This document shows, piece by piece, positions 56,350-64,000 of a stretch of 64,000 nucleotides of DNA. The stretch covers positions 529,995,102 to 530,059,101 of the forward strand of contig NC_064616.1 in the NCBI RefSeq assembly GCF_023898315.1, given 5' to 3'. Source of the DNA: Schistocerca nitens (taxonomy: Eukaryota > Arthropoda > Insecta > Orthoptera > Acrididae). The translations under genes were made by a program, and so were the position numbers. The first letter of the stretch is position 1. Each line of letters starts with the position of its first letter. Under the pieces are notes generated by a model. It saw nothing but the letters and a program-made list of their open reading frames with translations. It was not told where the DNA came from and did no database searches.

Positions 56350-58640
56350 TTGAAATTGCATCAGCAGCACAACATGCCTTTAGTGTTGACTCATGAACTG
56401 CACTGTGTCTGACATTGACATAAACATGACAAAATTGCAGGCTTCTGTCTGTCAAGCTCTTCCACGTCTTTCACAGTGGTGCTGTCAGCCAGTACCAAAA
56501 CTCTAATTAAACTGACAGTCTAACTGGCCATCAAAAACATGGATGTTAATTTCCAAGTGGATACTGGAGACTGTGTACACTTAATTAACACTAAAACACA
56601 CTGGCATATCACTCTCCATCTTTGGAGAAAGCTAATTTTCACTGGTAATGCACAGTAATCAATCTGTTGCTTTTAAAGGCCAACTAACAGCCAGAGTCAT
56701 GTGTAAACATGTGTATAAGCAAACAACATTCTTTTGTAGTTTCTTCACCACTAGCAACTAACTCTTTTTTTTTATATAGGCACACTTACTCGCTGTAGTT
56801 TTCAAAAACAAGATTCAGTTGACATCATATCTGTCAGCTGTTGTGCTGTTTTTTGACATTCCATTCAGTAGTTTTATTGATGGTATTCAACTATCACAAT
56901 AAATTTTGAAATTATTCAATTTTATCTTCACATGTGGTATAAACAGAACATGTAACAGTAGTGAATATAATCTCATTACAATGCACCAACACAGTAAGTA
57001 TCATCACAAAAGTATGTAGCCAAAAAAAACTGCAAAATTATTATTTATTTTCTTTTTATGAAAATAACTGAATGAAAAGGTCATGTGATGGGAAACATCA
57101 CAGACTAACTCAGCTTATGTAGGATTGTAACTGGATGATATTACACTGTCCTCATTATGTGAACTACCAAGAAATCAATCAACCTAAAATTTTGCTGGCT
57201 TATCAGCTATAACAGTCACACACATTCGTTTCTCATCATAAAGTTGCTTCTAATTGATTTCTATATAGTAACTGTCATATCTACTACTCATGACAGTAAA
57301 ACAAGATTGTGTTGCTATAACATAGTGATATAAAATGTACCATCAAACATCAAAAGCATTCTGACTTGTCTACCATTCATCTATAAAGCACCACAGCATG
57401 TATTTAAAGAAGAAAATAAGCCCTAAGATTACAAATATTGCTAGACACTGATACCAAAAGATAAGACATTACCACATGTATGCGCTGTTCATTGTGAACA
57501 ATAGATGAAAATCATCAATGGCTCAAGACAGTCATAAGTGGGATTATCTGTGATAGCATGGAACATACCCAACCAATAAAGGTCGTATCATAAATAATAG
57601 TGAAAACTGACACAGATGGAAATATACTATACCAGAAGCAAAAACATGAATCCACAAATGAGCCATTTGTGAGACTTAAGAATGTTTGATTATGAGCACT
57701 ATTGACTTCAGTATGAAATATTGTCTCTGTAAATAGACATTTAATTGAAGTGTAATTTTTTTTATTATATATACTTTCATCTGCATTAGTTTTCACTACT
57801 AATTATGGTACAATCTATACGGGCTGGTAACTGAATGCGTTGTCATGGCCTGATAATGTCTACATGCAACATGTTGGATCCTGGATGATATTTCTTTCCA
57901 TATATACTACCCCATATCAGCATGCATATTGACTATGCAGGCTCATTCAAAATGTCCGTGTGGCGTATTGTAGTGATGTTCTCTCTACCTTCTCACAGGT
58001 TGCCTGGATGTTGGCAGCTACCATCTGAGCACAAGCAACAATCTTCACAATAACATGAGCGCCACACACTATCATATCTTGCAATGGCCAACAGCTCACA
58101 TCAACTGAGATTAATTCCTTTTACCAGAGGAATAGCATAACACATCTCACCACTGTTCCTTTTCATCTGTGTGTAAGTCAGGAGAAGTGTGGTCAGTCAG
58201 AAGGCTTAAGGAACATGTGAACAAAATTATGAAAACAGCAACCTCTGTGGAAGTCCTAACATCTTTTCTTGCTATGCATCAATCCACCTTCCTGAATGGC
58301 CATAAACTAGATGCTGCAGTGGCATGGGCATTCTAACTTTTTCCATCTTATGTGCCCAACCCAATGAGCTAAGTCATTCCAGTCAGGTCCATACTAATGT
58401 ATGGTTTCTTCTGTCTGGAGCTGCACATTCTGCCAAACATTGGGTTGATGTCAGGTGTTTGGCACTGGCTGTAGTGGCTGGATGAAAGACCTACTAATGA
58501 CATCAAAATTTGATCTGGAAATGACAACTAAATAACCTAATACCCTTTGTATAACCTCATTAGGACTCAGATTGCTTCTTGACACCGCCACCACCACCAC
58601 CACCACCACCACCACCACCACCACCACCACCACCAGTTAT
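56350..58640 (+). mobile_element. LTR-retroelement pol fossil (protease and integrase remnants)
   Basis: An aspartic-protease-like segment lies near 56530-56600 and integrase-like segments near 57900-58380 (an HIDYAG-type start, a NGPQLTS-like core and downstream integrase features), both on the plus strand and in the Ty3/gypsy order. The reverse transcriptase and RNase H region between them is not recognisable. Very old and heavily broken; no LTRs identified. Confidence 0.55.
58590..58634 (+). repeat. (ACC)n microsatellite
   Basis: About 15 CAC/ACC units. The minus-strand open frame across it is a poly-Val artefact. Confidence 0.95.
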
Positions 58641-58755
58641 GCCTCAGCTCAGGGCCAGATCACTGCCTTCCAGACTTCCACACCGTATTTACAGAAGCTT
58701 GTCACCTCCAAGCACTATGAAACAGCTTCCCTTTAAAATTTTAGGTCTTCTGAGA

Positions 58756-58792
58756 TGATGATGATGATGATGATGTGATGATGATGATGTAG
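58756..58792 (+). repeat. (GAT)n microsatellite
   Basis: Twelve GAT-type units with one single-base slip. Confidence 0.95.
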
Positions 58793-59064
58793 GAAAGGAC
58801 TGTTACAATATAGTACCCCAAAAACTAATAAGGTTTCTTTCTATTTTGTGTATCCCTATCCATGACTGAACACTTCCACTTTTCAGTAAGTAGTCTTCTT
58901 TATCTAGATATTTTGGAACTTTGTTCAATAATTTGATCCCCATGTGATAGAGCCTGTTGACTGTATCCTTCTTTGCCTCCCAGGTGACAAATACCTGCTG
59001 TTCTACTGTTATAAACATGTACATTTTTGCTTATATTCTTGTAGTGCTTTTAATATTGATGTTT

Positions 59065-59957
59065 TACAAGGACTACAACTTTGCTTCTGCCAGTTTTTCT
59101 CGAAGTTCAAGACTTTATTGTGAAAAACTTACAAAAAAATTATGATTTAAAGTATTGGCCATCATTGGTCACTGCTTTCTTCTAGCTTTAGGGCAGCAAA
59201 AGAATCCCGCCGTGTATAAACTGGGCATCTTTTGAGGGGAACCATGAATCGATCCAATTTTGCACTTTTTCATATGACCGCAAGTGCTAGTTAGCAAGGT
59301 CAGGTGTCATAGATCGAGAAAGGTGGCAATCAGAGGGAGTAATATCTGGAGAATACAGTGGGTGGGGTAGAACTTCCCATTTCAATGTTTCCAAGTATAT
59401 TTTGATGGGATTTTCGATATGGGGTCATGCACTGTCATTCTGCAAAATCATTTTCTCATGTCTATCACTGTACTGAAGCCTTTTGTCTTTCAGTGTTCAG
59501 CTCAAACACATCAATTGCTATCGATAATGATCTCCTGTGGTTGTTCCAGTCAGTTGCAGTAGCATTGAAAGCTCTCTCTCTTTCACAACCATGCTGGTCT
59601 TAAACGTCAGAATTACCATTCTTGAAGCACGGAAACCATTTTCTGTGAAGTTCTGTCACTAACAGGCATCTCATCATAGGTCTTACCCAGATTTTTATGA
59701 GCCTCAGCCACAGATTTCTTCGTATCAAAGCAGAAAATTAAAACCTCCTGCAGATGACGAGAATTTGGCTCATGAGTTGACATACTCAGTCGAGAATAAC
59801 ATTATGATGCAATCAAAAATTGACTGATCTTTTGATGGTGTCGTGTTCTCAAATGCCTAAGCTTACTGTATGACACTTATAATGAATGACTTGCATCACT
59901 ACTTTCCACTACTGCCATCTATTGCAAAATGGCAGAAGCAAAGTTGTAGACCTTACA
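59065..59957 (-). mobile_element. Mariner (DD34D) internal-deletion derivative
   Basis: The ends match: ACAAGGACTACAACTTTGC at 59066 and TGTAAGGTCTACAACTTTGC read inward from 59957, both followed by TTCTGCCA. The minus-strand transposase starts MSTHEPNSRHLQEVLIF (about 59780), has a KKSVAEAHKNLGKTYDEMP N-terminal domain, then jumps over the first-Asp region to a GDHYR-type segment, and ends with YSDRHEKMILQND, WEVLPHPPYSPDITPSDCH and a DGQYF-like C-terminus near 59160. In-frame stops are present besides the deletion. Confidence 0.85.
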
Positions 59958-60089
59958 GAAATGCATAGTGTCAGTAGTGTAGATAATTTCTCACTCTTAA
60001 GCATACCTTTAAATTATTACTCAAATCAAAGATTATGTAAAACCTTTACTATTTTTGAAAGATGAATACTGTATTTATAATACACTATT

Positions 60090-60390
60090 TCTATGTTTAC
60101 AGCACACTCCCATACTTCAAATCCACAGGTGGTGCAGAGATAAACTGGTGGAAAATGCACCAATGCCTTTGTTCTTAAATTCAGAATTTATGATATTCTC
60201 CTCATGCATAAACTGATTTTCCTATTTTCCCACAACAGATGCCCATTCAACATTACACCAAGGATGACAGTTGCTTCATCCAGTTTTATTTCTGTCATCA
60301 TCAGACACAACATTCCATTACACTCCATCAGTTTTGGGTTTATCTGAAAGTACATTAGACTTGGTTCACTGGGATTTAAGTTTAATAGAG
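60090..60390 (-). mobile_element. LINE reverse transcriptase fragment
   Basis: The minus strand reads LNPSEPSLMYF, then ATVILGVMLNGHLLWENRK and ISLCMRRIS, the post-palm region of jockey/CR1-like reverse transcriptases (the FLGV...L.W motif). Short and without ends. Confidence 0.6.
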
Positions 60391-61151
60391 TACCAGAGGT
60401 CGAAAATAATGCTACAGTTGTGAAGTTCTTTTATTATCACACAACCTATTTTGGGGTTTTATACACCAATCTTCAGGTGCCGTACTGAAAATAGCAAGAG
60501 ATGGGAAATACTTATTACACGTAGAAATACACAGTTCTGTACTGCCCTGTTTAGCATATTCCTTACCATGCATAAGTCACTTTTAAAATATTTCATGTAC
60601 TTTTATATAATTTTTTTTCTTTTTTTTTTTCCTTCACTTTAAAAGTTAACCACTAATTCAAATTGTAAACAGCCGGGCTAGTGGCCGCACATTCTTCTCC
60701 CCATCAACAGATGGCAGCACTTTCACCACTCTTGTTTACCAATTTGCTTCCTCCTTTGCACCCACTACTCCATTCTCTATGCTCGTAGGTAGCACACTAC
60801 ACCTTGTACATGTCCACCGCGGCGCTCTGGTGGTCACAGCACCAAGTGTAAGTGCCCTGGTATTCTTTGAATATTTCTCTACAGAGGCAGTTGTCCATAG
60901 CACTGTCTGGTGTCACTTTTGCATTAACCTAGGTTTCACAGCACCTAGCCCGACTGGCGATTTTGAAATGTTTTTATTTTTTATTTTTTTATGAAATGTT
61001 TTGTTTTTTTATGTGTATTGCTATGTGTAAGAAGTATTTCCCATCTCATGCTAGTTTTAGTATGACACCTGAAGATGGAAGTATAAGAGCCTGAAACCAG
61101 TCATGTGATAAAAGAACTGTACAACTGTAGTGGTATTTTCAGCCACTGGTA
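60391..61151. mobile_element. Fold-back element with 120-bp inverted repeats
   Basis: Left arm 60391-60513 and right arm 61032-61151 are about 75 to 80 percent identical when inverted: AAGTATTTCCCATCTC, CACCTGAAGAT, AAAAGAAC and ACAACTGTAG occur in both, in matching order, out to TACCAG / CTGGTA. The 520-base centre has long T runs and a GC-richer patch near 60820 and no coding sequence recognised. Class unknown; a Penelope-like or MITE origin is possible. Confidence 0.75.
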
Positions 61152-61159
61152 TAATGCTC

Positions 61160-61720
61160 AGTTGCAGTTGTTTCTCCCACAGGATTGTTTGTTTAAGAGA
61201 GTAATTCCTCAAGCCATTTAAGAACAGTGCAGTGACACATTCTTACTGAACAGCTAGTAACTGTTGCTATTGTGCATTGCATGTATATCATGAATACAAA
61301 GCCCACAGAACTGATTGTTGAGGCACATCATAATTTAGCATAGTTTGACTAGAACTGTACTTCTTAACAATACTGCCCTCTTTGCACTCAATTTGTGTAA
61401 CCTGAAAACTGCCTTGCAGTTATTACTGCAAGAGACTTAACTATTCCTCTCATAATATAAGTTTCCAATTTTTTAAGGAGCCGCTCATGAGAAATTGTAT
61501 CAAATATACATGAGAGATCTAGAAACAAACATTTCACAATTTCTTTGTCTTCAGATTTCATTAACATTATTGTAGAATGGCCAGGCAGTGTGATGTAAAC
61601 CATATACAAGTCAAGGGATTAGAATTGTTTTTCATGTGGTATCAGAAGATGGCAGTTTGTTATTTTCAGTAATCGTAATACTGCTAAATTCTTCAATATT
61701 TATCTGTCTAATATTTTTGC
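61160..61720 (-). mobile_element. LINE reverse transcriptase palm fragment
   Basis: The minus strand reads CLFLDLSCIFDTISHERLLKKLETY (frame 61609-61388; normally SKAFDT), then in another frame YDVPQQSVLW, a decayed PQGSVLGP motif near 61280. Stops follow. It is a jockey/CR1-like fragment independent of the LINE end at 62.0-62.7 kb, because the order of parts is reversed. Confidence 0.72.
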
Positions 61721-62029
61721 AAAAGTATTGTGGCAGTCAGTTGTCACACAATTTTGTGCTTTCTGTGAGGTGACCTCTGTTAAGTGAATATTTAGGTACT
61801 GTTTACTTCCTCATGTTTACGTGCACCCACAAACCATGGTACACATCACTCTGCTAAGCACTATTTCTTTTCAAGTGTTCAGTTGTTTTTTTCCATTCAG
61901 TAGTTCAATTAGGCATTAGTGTTTTCAGGTTATTGTAAAATTAATACCATCTTTGATAAAAACAGATGTTGCTATCAATTACTGTCTCGGAGTAGACTTG
62001 GAGTAGTGAAGTGACACAATAATGGAGTT

Positions 62030-62700
62030 GGTTGGTTGGTTAGTTAGTTCATTAGTTTGTGTCATGCTGCATGGACCATTTGTACAATTAATCATAATTA
62101 TGTGGAATGAGTCCTTTTACATCCACAGTACACATTTATTTGTAAATAAAGCTACATCCAGGTCAATTAAAAATTACATTTTTTAAATACAAGTGTGAAT
62201 TAGTTATTAGCACTCATTATCTTTTACATATTACAGAAACAGAAATTCATCGACAGAATAGAACAAGTTGTGAAGGAGAAACTTTTTGTTTTATATCACT
62301 CAGTAAGTGATCAAAAATTTTAGTGACAGAATTTGCTCCCCTTTTTGTGGTAAAGACAACCTTAATGTGGAATAATGAATGTCATTTCCTTTTTCTGGTA
62401 TTGTAATTATGGGCATCATTGCTCCCTTCTCAGCTGTATGGCTTATTTACAACTTGCTTCTTAATGGAATAAATATATTGTGAAGTAGTAGTCAAAATTT
62501 GTAATTCTCTAAAGAGATGTCTCAAAGATGATCACAGATGAGCACCCCATTTCATTCTTAAGGCATGTATTTGAGCAGTAGAGACTTTCATTTTTAAAGA
62601 CGAGCTGGCCCAGAATGTTATTTATAATGACAATATTGAATGAAAATGTGTGAGCTATGCCAACTTACTGATTTGACTCCTATCAAGATTTGCAATGAGT
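62030..62700 (-). mobile_element. LINE 3' end, decayed
   Basis: The minus strand has a GNDIHYSTLRLSLPQKG-like and LSLKFLITY-like C-terminal segment ending in YSVDEFL near 62240, the same architecture as the C-terminus at 30.8-31.0 kb. A 3' UTR-like stretch with GTGGAATGAGTCCTTTTACA (minus: TGTAAAAGGACTCATTCC) follows to about 62030. Confidence 0.62.
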
Positions 62701-63055
62701 CTAAATGTAAGTGTGGTTGAACTAAGTTGTTTTACTAGTTCTAAGATGTGTTTTTTTTTTCTTTTTTTATTTATATTGTCATCAATATGGACACCTTAAC
62801 ATTTGAAGTTCCCTCTCCAGTTGTTATTCCCTCATCACATGTGAAACGTATTGTTTACATGGTACCTCTAGATAAGCAGAACTGAATATGTTGTGTCTCT
62901 TATACATTGAGAGAGAGAGAGACTGTTTTCAGAAAACCATTCGGTAATACTTTTTTTTTTTTTTACTATTTCTTCTGTTGCTGTATGTATGTTTGGATTG
63001 ATAACAATATTACTGTCATTTACAACAAGAACAAATTCTGCTTACTGTGTGTTAG

Positions 63056-64000
63056 ACAGGATGACCCAAAAGACTGTTAACATTTGAAAATGCATTAATT
63101 CATAGAGTAATGTAGAGAAATAGGTAAAACTTAACACACATGCATGAAATGACATGGTATTTTATTGATACCAGAAGAAAGTATGCAAGGACTGGTCAAC
63201 AGATGGTGCTGGACAGCAACACTTCAGTGACCTCATGAGAATCATGTACAAAATTAGCTGCAGTGAAAGAGGGAGTCAGATGCTCAGGCAACTGCAGCAT
63301 GTTCGCTTTGCCATAAAAGGCACTGTCAGCAAAATTTTACTGCCAAAATGGAGAATCCACTACTGCAGCTTTCGTTTTTAAATGGGTTAAGGTCCTCTGA
63401 TGACTAATGCTGTAAAGAAAATGATGACAAAGTTCAAAGCAATGAGTAGTTTAGATGATTCGCCCCATTGTGGGCAACCACACGCAAGTGCTACTTCTGC
63501 TTGGCCAGTTGACAAAGAAATGGAGACTTTAGTGGGTTCATCAATGAATGGTGAAGTCAGCCCTTACAAAGTTGCACATTGCAGTGGTATTCCACACACT
63601 ACTGTTTGGAGAGCATTAAAGTGTACTCTCCAATGATATACGTGAAAAATCTGACATCATCATCAACTGTTAGCCACCAATCTTGTGACACAGAGATCAT
63701 TTGCAGTGTGGGCAGTTCAGAAAATTGGGGGTATATGACGATTGGTTGTGCAATGTGTTGTGGGCCAATGAAGCCCATTTCACATTCCACGGGGATGTCA
63801 GCACCCACGCCTGCAGACTTTGGGCTACTGAGTTACTGAAAATCCTAGACCTGTCATGAAAACCCTGTTGCATGATGAGAAAGTCATGGTGTCATCTGGA
63901 TTTATCATATCATATCTCTCTTTGAGAAAATCTGAGGTTTAGCTTTTCAAACTGTCAACATGATGGGTGTGTGGTACATCAATATGTTACAGAATAACAT
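63056..64000 (+). mobile_element. Mariner-superfamily element, family of 17.8 kb, cut by the window end
   Basis: The left end ACAGGATGACCCAAAAGAC and the following about 130 bases (TAATGTAGAGAAATAGG, ACACACATGCATGAAATGA, TATTTTATTGATACCAGAA) match the terminal repeat of the 17834-18495 element. The plus-strand coding is in several frames: FKWVKVL, NGEVSPYKVAHCSGIPHTTV (frame 63400-63636), WLCNVLWANEAHFTFHGDV with the first catalytic Asp replaced by Asn, CRLWAT, and VMKTLLHDEKVMVSSGF. Stops and frameshifts make it inactive. The right end lies beyond 64000. Confidence 0.82.

Overview
This is eukaryotic, gene-poor, transposon-saturated DNA. The repeats (several tRNA-headed SINE families that share a 3' body, RTE and jockey/CR1-like LINEs, Tc1-like and mariner elements) are the ones I recognise from large grasshopper/locust genomes, most likely Schistocerca. 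That identification rests on recognition, not on a search. No bacterial gene organisation, rRNA, true tRNA gene or CRISPR array is visible.

From 0 to 48.8 kb the window is intergenic-type DNA with insertions upon insertions. It holds a decayed Mutator-like coding remnant (1.9-2.6 kb); two large Tc1-like elements (8.0-9.6 and 9.8-11.6 kb), both invaded by SINEs; an LTR-retroelement fossil (14.1-17.8 kb) with related LTR-like copies at 6.5 and 27.0-28.2 kb; a compact mariner-derived element (17.8-18.5 kb); a G-rich repeat region (19.1-20.4 kb); LINE 3' ends at 21, 23.6, 31-33 and 33.7-34.2 kb; a DD41D-type transposon with long terminal inverted repeats and two in-frame stops (35.2-37.1 kb); an LTR gag fossil split by a mariner that itself holds two SINEs (41.3-43.3 kb); a diverged tandem array (43.7-44.2 kb); and a four-layer nest (44.43-48.36 kb) in which a Tc1-like element contains a LINE that contains an RTE LINE and two SINEs. 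Target-site duplications (TSDs) can be read directly for most SINEs and give the relative order of insertion.

From about 48.8 to 64 kb the base composition changes: the DNA is AT-rich, CpG dinucleotides become scarce, and the abundant SINE families are absent apart from one small palindromic insert at 52.2-52.4 kb. This part carries the only convincing host coding sequence, the last coding exon of a Spaetzle-family (Toll ligand, cystine-knot) gene on the minus strand at 54145-54382. Around it are old mariner, LINE and LTR-retroelement remnants. The CpG depletion would fit a germline-methylated transcription unit, but that is an inference.

No gene cluster or operon-like system is present. The strongest candidates for follow-up are the lone Spaetzle-like exon, the palindromic SINE insert with a templated loop, the single-event SINE dimer and head-swapped SINE, and the CpG boundary.
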